From Phycisphaerales bacterium (GTDB lineage: Bacteria; Planctomycetota; Phycisphaerae; Phycisphaerales; SM1A02), in NCBI GenBank assembly GCA_030748455.1, contig JASMLY010000040.1, positions 1 through 31,062 on the forward strand: a stretch of DNA of 31,062 nt, read 5' to 3'. The notes below the pieces were generated by a model. The model did no database searches, was not told the origin of the DNA, and saw only the letters and a program-made list of their open reading frames with translations. The stretch's first letter is position 1. Every line of letters begins with the position of its first letter. The position numbers and the translations under genes were made by a program. Of this stretch, positions 1 through 13,300 are shown piece by piece.

Positions 1-1300
1 TATTCAAGAGCTCCGTTTCATTACTATCAACCCTGATGCCAACATCAGTATTTCCATATACCACGTTATTGGAAGCATCTGCTTGGTCAAAGGCGTAGAT
101 GCCAACCAAGTTGCCATAGACCACATTGCCAATAGCTTGAGAACTACTTCTTATCTCGATACCTGTTCCGGAATGTCCCCAAACACGGTTACCACTCACC
201 AGTGTGGAGTCTAATGCATATATGCCATCATTCCCTTCGTGGATCACATTGCCGCGAACAACACTCCAACTTCGTGCCTCGAGCGTTTCTTGATATCCAC
301 CACTCAAATCATTGCCCGTCACAAGTGCGTTATGTACATACATCGTTTCGTTTGAACTTGATGCAGTTGATTGGGTTGCATTGTTACCTGTTACAACCAT
401 ACCAAACCAATCGTCCACAGGCGAATAGTCTGCACGAAGTTGCGCGGCCCATCGATAATTGTCGTAGAAAGTATTATCACTTACTAAGACACTCACGTTA
501 TGTTGTGACTCTGCGTAGGTTCGTGCATACAAACCGTAATCATTGCCGTAGATCGTATTATTGCTGATCACTGCCCAGCGATTTACTGCTGAGGCAGAGT
601 TATCAAAATAATAAATACCGTAATTGTCATTGTTGTACACTTCAGTGCCAGTGATCGTAGCGCTGCCATGAACATTGATACCTGTTGTATTGTTGTAATA
701 TAAGCCATCGGTAATCGTAGTAGAACCACCAGTATTGCTTTCAATATAAATGCCATCGCCATCATTATCGTGATATGTTCCTCCAAGAACATTTACGTCT
801 CCACTGAGATTACTGAGATAAACACCACTGTTTGTATTATCAAAGACATGCAAGGCATCAAGGGTTACCGCTGCTGAATCTAGCACGGCAACGCCATGGT
901 ATCCGCCGGTTAGTGTCATGTTCGACAAAGTAACACTTGCAGCATTGTCAAACGTAATTAAAGTCTCGCTTGCAACTTCATCGATCAGAGGCGTAACAGT
1001 TGCGGTCGATCCTTCAAGGTCAGGGCCGATCAACGAGAAACCGTAATCGTTACCAAATCCAACACCATCGACTGCAGAAACAACGATTGGTTGAATAAGC
1101 CCATATGTTCCAGCATCAATGTAAATCTTGTCGCCGTAGCGAAGTTCGAACGCACGAAGCAACGTCGCCAAGTGTGGCTTGGGTGCATCAGGAGTTTTAC
1201 CAGAGTTTCGAACGTTGCCAATTGCACCGGGCGTGTATTGGTCGTTGTCATTACTTGCATCATCAATGTAATAGTCTGTGCCAATGATGGGTGTCACAAA
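1..1300 (-). other. Right-handed beta-helix 2 (continues outside window)
   Basis: From residue about 4495 the sequence reads [13 protein letters not shown], a spacer, then [21 protein letters not shown], a DUF1565-like lead-in for beta-helix domains. It continues in PbH1 rungs such as [29 protein letters not shown] and [15 protein letters not shown] up to the window edge. The number of rungs and the protein C-terminus are not visible. Confidence 0.8.
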
Positions 1301-4300
1301 CGATTCTCGTGAACGATCCATCGACATGACATCGCCATTGATAGTGACTTGTAAACGCAGCCCTTCGGTGCCAGCAGCGATACCGCTCATCGTTGGCCAC
1401 CATGTTTCAAGTGGATCACCTGATTGATCAAAGATGCCGTCATCTGGCGTTGCGCCTGTAATGGTAGCAACAACAACTGGCCCTTCAACCGTATCTTGGA
1501 TGAGTTCGATCTTTACGGGAAGACCGTTCGTATTCCCAACAGAGTCCCATGTAATGATGTGAGGTACTTCAAGTCCCCAGTCTAAATACATGTCAGGACT
1601 TCGAAGCACGATGCGTGGTGCACCATCAACTCGATTACTGTCAAGCGCTGAATTTCCAAAAGCACCCTGATCTGTGAGTTCGCCATCGGGAGTAAGAGTC
1701 ACAAAAGCATTGTCAAGAATAACATCGTTTGGAGTACCTTCAACACGGGTGCCCTCAAAACGAATTTGTACAGTTCGGGTTCCAGTAGGCAAACGGAAAC
1801 GATCTCGCAAGCCTTCCCATGTAGTAATTGTGCCATCTGCATCCACAATACGGGAATCTTGCATTGCACCGTTGACATCTGGCACGAGGAGTACCTGTCC
1901 ACCAGCATCAAGTGCTGTGATCATCACTCTGCCAATATCACCATCGGTTGTTCGCATGCGTCCTCCGAAGGAGAGCATCATGCCGCCATCTAATTGTCCA
2001 GTTGTAAAGCCCGCTGCAAGTAAATCAATCGTTTGCTGGGCGTAACTTGTAATGTCAGTACCAGAAGTAAAATACGAATCGCTATCGAACGCTGCAACTG
2101 CAGAAGCTGTTCCTGCTTCCGCACTCACTTCCCAACCAGTGAGACCATCTTCAAAACTACCGTTTGTGAGGAGGTTCGTGACGTAATCAAGCCTACCTAG
2201 ATCAATCGATGAATCGCCGCTATCGACTGCCGGGCTTGTGAATCGCACACCTGCTGCTGCACCGAGTAAACGAAGGTCGCCGTTACCGCGGTTTTCGAAT
2301 TGTGGTTGTGACCACGCTTCGTCAATCTCACTTAAACCGATTGAATGCATTTCATCACCTGCAACTTCGGCTTGGAACTCAAGCAGGTCTGTGTATTCCC
2401 GGCTCCAGAACAAGACAGTGCCCTCGCCACTTGCGTGTAATGTATTGAAATCACTTGCAAATTCATTCACACTGTCGCTTGCAACATAAAGTGCGTAACC
2501 CGATTCAACCCATACTATATTATTGAAGATGCGAGTACCATTGGAACTACTGATGACTCGGATGCCGTCAGCGTCTGGCTCGTACATTGTGTTACCCACA
2601 ATGTGTACACCATCAACTTGTTGGACGTTGATTGCAACTGATGCGTGATTGAGGAATATATTTTGTACGACTTGCAGCTCATCAGTTGCTAGCACACCAG
2701 TGATATTTTCAACGAAGCGATTTCGTTGTACGATTCCGTTCATATCAACACCAACGACGTTTCCGTCGATGATATTTGCATTTTCAATATTTATATGACC
2801 TGCAATACCAGTGCCTGCGATACCAACAGCGTTTTGCGTAATGATTTGACCAATAATCCGGCCGTTACTGAGTGCTACGCCTACTTGATTATTTGCAATT
2901 GTGTTTGGAGCACTCTCGCCAACAAAACCGAAGGCGGCACTTTCATCAAAGACACTCACGGTGACGCCTGTCGTGTTCGAATGAATTGTATTGTTGCGTA
3001 ACGTCGCAGAAGCGTTGTACGCAACACCAACTGTCGCGTTCTCGATTTCGTTGTGTTCAACTATTCCGGTGAATGCAGCGTCGATATTGATACCTGTATT
3101 GCCACCATTAATCGTGTTGTTTGCAATCCTGCCACTCCAGTTACTTTGGACATCAATTCCTAAGTCTGTAGGTGTCATCATGACATCGTGGACAAGTAGG
3201 TTTGTGGCAGCGTCAAGCGTGAGCGCAGTTGCGCCTTGCAAGGTCGCTCTTCGTATTTCAGCACCATCTACATTTCCGTTAACTACCACGCCACCAAAAA
3301 CGCCGCCGTCAAGTAGTACGCCGCTACCACCTGTAAGTGTGGTTACTCCAGAAACAACTACGTCGCGTAACGTAAGATCTATTGTATTATCAGCCGAAAG
3401 TGTTCCTGTTACTTGTAGTGCATCGAGAATAACGTTGTCTGCACCATCTAGAGTAATATCACCAACAAGGTTAGCACCTGTTGCGATGAGATGCACGCCA
3501 TTGTGCGCAGATGTCAGTGCAAGAGATTCATTCCACGCACCTGCTTCAAGGACAATCACATCGCCTGCTTGCAGTGTGCCGCTGTCTAATAGCGTTTGAA
3601 TTGAACTTCCAATTGCAAGTTCGTGTGTTGTTGCGATATCGATCTTATTCGAGATCACGTTCACTGCCATCGCCGATCCATCACCATTCTGAATTGCTGC
3701 GATGGCATGGCCATCACCATCAATAACATACGAAACATCTGCTACTGCTGCAGCAGAACCAACGATACCTGTTGTCATATCACTTGCAAGATCGGTTACA
3801 AATTTACTTCCATTCCATCGTTGCCGCTGGATGACTTCTGATGCATCAAGATCGCGGGCAGTCCAGAGAATGTCCATCTCACCAACACCTGAATTGGAAC
3901 TGGCAAGATGTACGCTGTGCGCTTCAATTGTTTCCGATGAAAGTGCATCGCCAGATTTAAGATCACTCCAAACTCCACTAGAGTAATGGGTGCCATAAAC
4001 ACTTTCGGGTGCGTCGACCCCAGCTAGCCAAGCGACTGTGACATCGATTCCAAGCATCGCAACTGTTGGATTTGATGCGGTTGTTGTTCCTGCAAGACCA
4101 TCACCCGAAGCTGAGCCCGCCAGTTCAATCCACGCTGCACCATCCCACTGCTTGAGGAAAACACTGCCATTCGTTTCCCAAGTAAGAACAATTTCTGTTC
4201 CGTTTCCTGCAAGAGTGAACGAATTGACATCTTTGACTGCATTGCTGACACCACCAGCATTGTCACTACCTGCACCAATTGATTGCCATACGCCGCCCAC

Positions 4301-7300
4301 AAGTTGGCGAATGTAAAGTTGCACTGTTCCACTGCTATCATCCAACCAAGCAGCAGCATTCGTTGTGCCAAACTCAGTTATTTGCGAATCAGACGCAACA
4401 CCAGAGTTGTCCACAACAAGTTGATTCCATGAAGTTGTTGTTTCGTTATATTCCGAAGAATAAATATCAGTAGAAGCACCATTGGTCTGCGTCCATGAAA
4501 CAATTGGAGCGCCTGCATTGGTCACACTAATAGAAACATCACGTGCATCTTCAACAGTATTGCTTATGCCTCCACCAGTTGTAGATCCACCGAGTTCACT
4601 CCAAGTGCCCTCGCTGTAAGCCGCCACATAGACTTGCCTACTGCCGCTTCGCAAATCAATCCACGCCGCGTACACAGTGCCATCTGTTGCTACTGCAATT
4701 GCAGGTTCATTTGCAAAGACAGATGATGAAGCAAGCCCACCAGAGAGATCTGCGCCGGATAACCCAGACCATCTTGAGCGTCCTTCCATGCCTTCTGCGA
4801 GTTGCGTAGTAGCAAAGGTTATTGCTTCTTTAACGATTACAGTTGGGTTAGGCGTGGGTGCTGGAGGGATAAAGTCATCTGGATTAACACCTTCACCAGT
4901 TCCATAATTAATAATATTTTCTGAACCACCGCCGTGGTTGATGTAATCGTCACCGCCTTCACCAACAAGAATATCGTTCCCTGCGTTACCGAACAATTGG
5001 TCACCGCCAGAGGATGCATCGTCGATGTTCGTGCCGTAATCACCATAGAGGTAATCAATTTCAAGGATATTGTCTGATGGGCTATCATCAAACCCATAGA
5101 TCAAGTCATGATCGGCACCTCCGAGTAAAACGTCAGTACCAGCATTGCCCAAAATGGTGTCATCACCGAAACCACCTTCGATCACATCATCACCAAGGTT
5201 GCCTTCAAGTCGATCATTACCACCGTTCCCGAAGATGTGATCGCTGCCAATGCCACCGTCAGCGAAATCTGCGCCATCATCTGAACCATGAAGCACATCG
5301 TCACCCGCCTCGCCAAAGAGTTGATCACCCACACCGCCGCCACCATAGATCACATCATTTCCGTTACCACCATAGAGGAAGTCGGCATCTTCACCACCAT
5401 CAAGGGTGTCGTCACCTTCGCCACCGAGGACTTCATCGATACCCCCTTGTGCATACACCGTGTCGTTGCCTGTGCCACCATCAATTTTGTCATCACCATA
5501 GTGTGAACCGTATATCAGATCGTCACCTGCACCACCCTTTAAATCATCGTTGGTACCAGTACCTGCGCGGAGTTCATCATTGCCAAGTCCGCCCTCAATG
5601 CGGTCGGTTCCACTACCACCATCAAGAAGATCTTCGCCAACTGAGCCAAATAGCGCGTCGTTCCCATCAACTCCTAGCACAATATCGTCACCATCACCTC
5701 CGTTGATCGTGTCGTCACCAGCATCACCCGAGAGTATGTCGTTGCCTAGCTCGCCAAAAATAGAATCATCACCAGATCCACCAAGAATACAATCATCATC
5801 GCCTTCAACAGCAGATTCTTGGAAGAACAGGTTGCTTGGAATAATATCCCATGCCCCCTGATCAATCATCCAAGCGAGGCGTAATTCATGCGAACCTGTT
5901 CTCTCGAAGTAATCAACGCGAATTTCATGAAGCCCAACTTCAAGATCCACTTCTCCATACATCTCGATGGGTTCGTGTGTGCCATCGTTATCAATCAACA
6001 ACTCGCCATCTATATATAGTTTAGAACCATCATCGCTTGAAAGGGCGAATGTTTTTGTGCCAGGGATATCAATCTGGATATATCCGTGTATGCGGACACC
6101 AACTTTGTCTGACATCCCGCTACCAAAAACATTGCCGTAACTAAGTTCTTCATTGATGTTGCCGATCGTGTCTTGGAAAAACGGCGTCATATTGTTGAAA
6201 TTTGGAATGGCAGCAACATCGCCAATTGCATAATACGAAACAGCTAAACCGGGCATGACGTACCGTGTGATATCACCCTCGCCCATCAAAATGTCGTTTC
6301 CATCTCCGCCATCAATTCGATCTGAACCTAAGTTGCCTTCGATCATGTCATCGCCAGCATCGCCAGCAAGTACGTCGTGACCTTGACCGCCGTAAATTGT
6401 GTCTGCGCCTTCTCCACCAGAAATCCAATCATTTCCGCTGCCACCACTGATTTGATCGTCACCCGCGTCACCGAAAATGCGATCCTCGCCGTAAGACAAA
6501 CCTGTTGGATCTCCACCGTAAATCGTGTCGTTGTCATCTCCACCACGGATGATGTCATTTCCACTGTTCCCCTCGATTGAATCATTCCCTGCACGCCCAT
6601 CAATGAAATCACCACCACCGCCGCCAAAGATGATGTCATCGCCGTCGTCACCAAACAAACGGTCGCGTCCGTCATTTCCAAGGATCGTGTCATTACCTTC
6701 GTTACCGTAGATTAGGTCATCATCGCCGTTGCCTTCGATTACATCATTACCAAGGCCACCGTAGATAATATCTTCACCTGCAGAGCCGTAGATTGTGTCA
6801 TCATCATCTTCACCGAAGATGACATCGATGCCATCGTTACCATCGATCGTGTCATTGCCACTTCCACCAAAAAGAAGATCCTCGCCGTCATTTCCGGAAA
6901 GGGTATCTTTTTCCGTTCCGCCATATAACTCATCGTTGCCATTATTGCCAGAGAGCGTGTCATCACCCGCGTCCCCATAGAGATAATCATCTCCATCATT
7001 ACCATAGAGTTGATCATTCCCACCGTTACCGTTCAACGTGTCGTTGTCAACGCCACCATATAGAATGTCATTATCCGTGCTTCCTTGAAGAGAATCTTCA
7101 CCTGCATCACCGTACAGGATGTCGTCTCCTGAATCACCAGTGAGTGTGTCATTGCCGTCGTTACCGTGCAACTCATCGTCATCATCACCACCATGGAGTT
7201 CGTCATCGCCCGCTTGACCGTAAAGCGTGTCATCCCCACCGTCGCCATATAACACATCACGACCAGCATCATCATCACTGGTGTCTGCAGCATGACCATA

Positions 7301-10300
7301 CAACGTGTCGCTGTCTGCTTCTCCGTTCAACATGTCATCTCCACCATTGCCTGAAAGGACATCGTCGCCCGTGCCACCATACAACGTGTCATCTCCAGCG
7401 TTACCTGAAAGGACATCGTTGCCTGCATCGCCATAGAGTGTATCTACAGCTCCATCATCATCGCTTGTGTCAAGAGCATGACCGTAGAGTGTGTCAGTAG
7501 CATCACCTCCATGAAGTTCATCGTTTCCTGCATTGCCAGACAATGTGTCATTGCCACCTTCGCCATAAAGTAAGTCTGAGGCACCATCATCATTGCCTGT
7601 TTCAATAGCGTGACCATATAAAGTATCGTTGCCCTCGCCACCATAGAGAGTATCTGCTCCGGCGTTACCAAAGAGAACATCGCTACCATCGTCGCCATAG
7701 ATCACATCAACGCCACCATCATCATTTGCTGTTGCAACAGCGTGACCGTATATGGTGTCATTGTTATCGCCACCATGGAGTTCATCGTCGCCACCATTAC
7801 CGCTGATCGTGTCACTCCCAGCACCTCCCCAAATAGTATCAGCTGCGCCATCATCATCGCTTGTGATCAACGCATGACCGTAGAGTACGTCATCACCCTT
7901 ACCACCCCAAAGTGAGTCAGCACCCATATCTCCTGAAAGCGTATCGTTTCCTTCTTCGCCAGAAAGTGAATCAGCAGCGCCATCGTCATCCGAAGTGTTG
8001 AGATCGTGACCATACAGTGTATCGTTGCCGTTACCACCGTAGAGTATGTCGCTGCCACCTTGCCCCATCAACGTATCGTTGTCTGCACCACCAATGAGAG
8101 TATCAGTGCTTCCATCATCAGCGCTTGTATCTTCTGCATGACCATAGAGTGTGTCATTACCGTCGCCACCACGAAGAGTGTCTTGGCCCGATTGACCACT
8201 AAGTATGTCATCATCAGCACCGCCGTTTAAGGTGTCATCGCCAGAGCCGCCAAACATGGTGTCATCGCCGCCTTCACCATCAAGTTCATCATTGCCAGCC
8301 TGTCCATAAAGGATGTCATTCCCCGCATTACCAAAGAGGAAATCGTCAGCACCATCATCACCTGATGCGCCATCAGCGTGTCCCCAAAGTATGTCTTGAT
8401 CATCGCCACCAAGGAGCTCATCGCTGCCACCATGCCCCGAAATTGAATCATCACCAGCGCCGCCATCAGCATAGTCATTGCCGCCACCACCATGAATCAC
8501 ATCATTATTTTCTTCACCGTACATCCTGTCCGCTGCGTTGTCATCGCCTGCAGTATTAGCTGCATAGCCATATAAGATGTCTTCAGCAGTGCCACCGTAG
8601 AGAATATCGGCACCAAGACCACCTGAAATTGTGTCATCACCAGCAAAACCGTAAATCGTGTCATTCCCACTACCGCCTGTGAGGGTATCGCTAACTTCTG
8701 AGCCTTCGATATAGTCACTACCCGAACCACCATCAAACGTCAGCGAGTTATAGAGATCAGATGTTTCAATGCGATCATTGCCACCGGCGCCATCGCCAAT
8801 GATCTCGGTCACTCCCGTATAGGTTGTCAAAACGCCAGCATATCCAACTTGAACCGTCCCACTGCCACTTCCTGTAAGCGTAAATGTTTCATCTTCGGAA
8901 CCATCAACACCTTCTTCGCCTCGAAGATCGGCACGTGTACCCATGTTCAGATAGAGCGTGCTGCCGTTGAGTTCGGCTAGTGTATATTCTGGAGGTGTAT
9001 CAACAGTACCTTCTGGACCAAATTCAAACAGGGTAAAACTGAACAACTCTTCGCGCCACCATTCTATCCAGAAAGCTTCAAAATAGGCATATGCATAGGC
9101 CTCAACGGATCCAGAAACTTCGAACAAATTCCAAATACCACCGGAGTTGTACAGACTTGCGAACTCATCTCCACGGATTTTGCCATCTTCAATGACATCA
9201 ACCAAGTCAAGGTTCACAATGCCCCTAATTCCACCACCACCGCCTGCTTTACCAACACCAAATCCTAGATTTATATCAAGCTCCAAGTAAAGAGTTACAG
9301 TAATTTCGGGAGTATCCTGAGTGCTGCCACCATGGGTATCTGCGATGAAAAACCCATCGAGTAACGCCGAAGCATCTGTGTAATCACTTGCCGCAAAGTT
9401 CTGTAAACCAAGGGTGTCATACCCAAAGCCTAAATTAATGGCTAATCCAATTCCACCCGTAAAATCTAGGTTGATGCCAACACTATACGTTTCACCCCAA
9501 AATGAGAACGAAAATCCCCAAATTGGTATTGTCTGGGTGTACGAATAATTGAAGTCAAAGGTCGGCATATCATACTGGAAGAGTGTCGGCGTTCCTCCAA
9601 GGAACAAACTGAACGCTTCACCAAAGTCAAGAATCGGGAACGAAAAGCCGCCTTCAACTGTCTGCATTTGCGAGCCAAAGGCAGCAGCAGTTCCGCCAAG
9701 ACCAGAGATCTGTGTATAAATGTTTTCCGGATCGTCAAAAGTCGCATCACCCACAGTCGGATCAAAATTTGGATCAGTAATATTCGCTCCACTGAACGTG
9801 TAACTGCCAAGATCAATACCCCAGTTTTCAGAACCATTCAAACTATCAACAAGATCCATCAGGTCATAGATGTCATCCATGGCATTAAAGAACTGCCCGA
9901 CTGAAGGGTATTCGCTGCTGACAATTTGCAGCAGTGTGATATCTGTCCATGGAATCGTATAAGTCAGGGCATCTCGTAACGGCTCAAGTGGCTCAAGCAA
10001 TGTTTTAATGTCACCCAAAATGCCACCGGCGAAGTCGCTAATAAACTCGCCAAAGTCCATCGTGATATCTGTAAAACCGAGCGTTCGGCTGTTTTCATCT
10101 GTAAAGTCTTCAATGTATACGAAGTTTGTCGTCATAGAAGGCATTGCAATGTCAACACCACTGCTTCCAGCCGTCAAGGTCATCAGAAGATCAATTTCGA
10201 TCTCACCTGTGAAGTCTGCGTTAAATGTTCCCGAGGCACCGATCATTTCTGAAATAGTCAAAATGTCATCGCCACCACCGCCAATATCAATCGCGATCCC

Positions 10301-13300
10301 CGCACTCGCGTGCGTTGCGTGCCCATTACCGTTGTGATCACCATCTTCAACGGAAAGAGCAAAGAATCCAAGGGCGTTCGCAGAGCCATCTAACCCCGGA
10401 GTCGTTATGGAAATGTCGAGTGTAAGTTCTTCTGCAGCCCCTGTCTTGATGTAAACACCATCATCTACAGTGATGCCAATACCCATTTCAAAAGCGAAAT
10501 CGATACCGATAACCAAGTCACCTTCAAGGTTAAAATCAAATCCTGGCAGACCTAAATCTGAGGCAAGAGGGAAATCGACAACATCAATATGGCGTGCAAG
10601 TTGAGGATTCCACTCGTAGCCAATGAGTTCGTCTGAACCGTTTCTGACTTCTTCAAGCCCAATATCAGCTTCATCAATCACCCCATCGCCGTTTGCGTCG
10701 CCCAAGATATTGAGCCCATCTATCTCTGCTGTCCCATCACCATCGACATCGAGTCCCTCAGAACCAAGTAGATTGAACAGTGCGGTTGTGACTGTGTCAG
10801 CAGTAAACACATCTTCGAGGAAGTCCGTCAGTGGCGTGATGATATCGCTTCGCAAATCGCTCATTGCGTTGACTGCATCTTGGAGGCTATTGCCGATCAG
10901 AGGAATATCGTACTGCTCAAGAACTTCGTCAATTTGATCTTCAAGAAGCGTGAGAAGATACTCAATCCCATCAACAATTGCACCAACGTTATCTAATATG
11001 CTAAATCCATCAAGTAGATCATCGAGGCTTGGGTATTCTGTGAGCTCAGCGCTTAAGGGATTCAATGCAATTTCAAAGGCAAGCGATCCAATACTGTTTC
11101 CTTCTGTTGGGAAGTACATTGGCAGATCGCCATGGATGTGACCGTTGACGAATGGATCAAGTCTTGACAGCGGGCTTTCGCTGTCAAAATACCATCTGCC
11201 ATCACCCGCATCTGTGTCCATTCGAACGCCTAGTTCTGCAGGGGAGTTCATGTCATCATGTGAAAAACCGATGCCAGCATTTCCATCAACAATGAAGACC
11301 CCTAGAGGGCCAAGTGCAACAGAAAAATCAACGTTTTCAGCACTTGCAAGCAGATATCCGGTGAGATCAGAACTGTCTGCAATGAAGAACTTCGGTGAAG
11401 AAGGCGTTGTTAAATCAAAGCCAAACTCAAGATTGAGTTCAGCACTTGCCGTAATTGAAACGTTGCCAGAGCTTTCAACACCAGCTGCGAGTTGACCCAG
11501 TGCTTCCCAGCCGCCTGCTGCTCCAGAAAGTAGTTCTGTGAAATCAATATTGAACGGCACGTCATCGTAGGCAACGGCGTAGGAATGGTTGATAGTAAAC
11601 GTAAATATTTGACTGATTTGATCAAGAGCAATATCTACAATGTCATCAACAGAGGGTAGATCAAAGGCAGTGGTAAGCACATCGTTGAGAACCGCTTCCA
11701 TACCCTCGAAAGAAAGATCGCCCGTTCCTTCAAACGCTGTAATCGCGTCTGAAAAACGCTCGACAAATGTCAAAATCTCGCGAGCACTGACGTTGATCAT
11801 TGGCAATTCAAGGTCGAGATATTCCGACCCACCGAACGAATCAATGATGCTCGCGATATCACCTAGCCCAGTAAAAATGTCCGAAATTTCAAAGTTTTGG
11901 AAGGCAGCAAGGGCATCGTCAAAACCTGATAGATCAAAGACAATGTTGTTTAAATCGTTGATATCTGGAATTGCAATTTCGATTGTTGGGTCACCAGAAA
12001 TCGCGCCAAATACACCCGCATCAACGGTAACTCCGCCAAAATGTGCGTCCATCGATCCGGATGTGACAGGTGTTCCTATCGAGTAATTGCCTGCGAAAAC
12101 ATCGGTCAAAGATGTGAAGGCAGAGCCTCCTGCGAGGCTTACATTCATTGATGCTTCAGCGTGGATATGAGAATCCGAGATGCCATCACCATCGAGATCA
12201 GTCAATTCAATTGAGAGACCACCAATTTTTGCACTCGCGTTAAAATTCGCATCCGCGGCAATGTTTGCTTCAAATGAAGCGTCACCGAGCAAGACTCGAT
12301 CGAGGATGGATGCTTGTTCTTCGCCCTCTGCTGGTGGAGCAAGACTGATTCCAAGCACAATTGCCATGGCGACATCACCGCTGACTGTTGCAGATGCATC
12401 GGTGTGGAATTCACCCCAAATGGCATCTTCAAAGTCGAGGTCGATTTCAACCGTTGGGGCATCCACGCCCGTAGGTAGTGCCGCTGTAAACTCGAGGGAG
12501 ACGAGTACACGGTTCGTTGCGGCGTCGTAGGTAATCGCATTGGTCCCTGCAATATTGCTATCGATGAGGGCTTGTGCGAATAGTTGCAGGGAGCCATAGG
12601 GATCATCGCCTGCCGCTTCAAGTGCATCAATGACTTCTACTACTGCATCGTTAAATTGCTCACCAAGTTCGATCGCTTCACCGACAGTGGTACCACCGGT
12701 TCCTGGAATTTCTAGATCGAGCCAATCAACGCCAAGAGATTGAAGGAGAGAAGTGACGTGATTGAGCATGACACTGAGGTCGCCGGAAGAGAGATTTTCA
12801 AAGTTTGTCAGCGTATCCCACGCATCACCAAAATCGATCGTGACAGTTTCTTGAAAGACATCGCCACTGTAAAGAACAAACTCAGATCCGCCTGGTAACA
12901 CGGCTGCTCCATTGATGGTCACAGTCACTGGAAGCGTTGCATTAAACTCGTGGTTCGTAGCAATCTGTGCAGTAATATCCTGTGTATCACCGCCTAAGGC
13001 TGAAAGCAATTCGCTACCTGTTATGTTCCCAGCAGCGTCACCATCTGGGTTTTGGAATGCAAGATCAAGGCCTACATCTACACTCAATTCACCCCCAGCA
13101 ACAGCCACATCCACGATATGGAATGCAGCGTCTAGATCAAGTCCTGTTGCCCCGATATTTGCAGCAGCTTGCATACCATCAACCCTGAGAAAGAATGCGT
13201 CAGCGCTTGGAATTCCCTCTGTAAGATCAACACCGATTGAGATGTCAGCATTGAATGCAATGGCTGCTGCAAGTGAGAGATCACCAGAAAATTCAAAACC

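Noticed and set aside
2991..3599. A 202-codon plus-strand frame rich in Ser, Pro and Val
   Set aside because: It lies opposite the beta-helix part of the giant gene, and its composition is explained by the minus-strand coding sequence.
5014..5706. A 230-codon plus-strand frame rich in His and Arg opposite the RTX arrays, with several similar frames up to 8,560
   Set aside because: It is the antisense shadow of the Gly/Asp-rich RTX repeats; the regular His/Arg composition follows from GGxGxD codons on the other strand.
4895..8790. Short tandem similarity at DNA level that could suggest a CRISPR or satellite array
   Set aside because: The repeats keep the protein frame and the RTX consensus, vary at DNA level and have no spacer structure.
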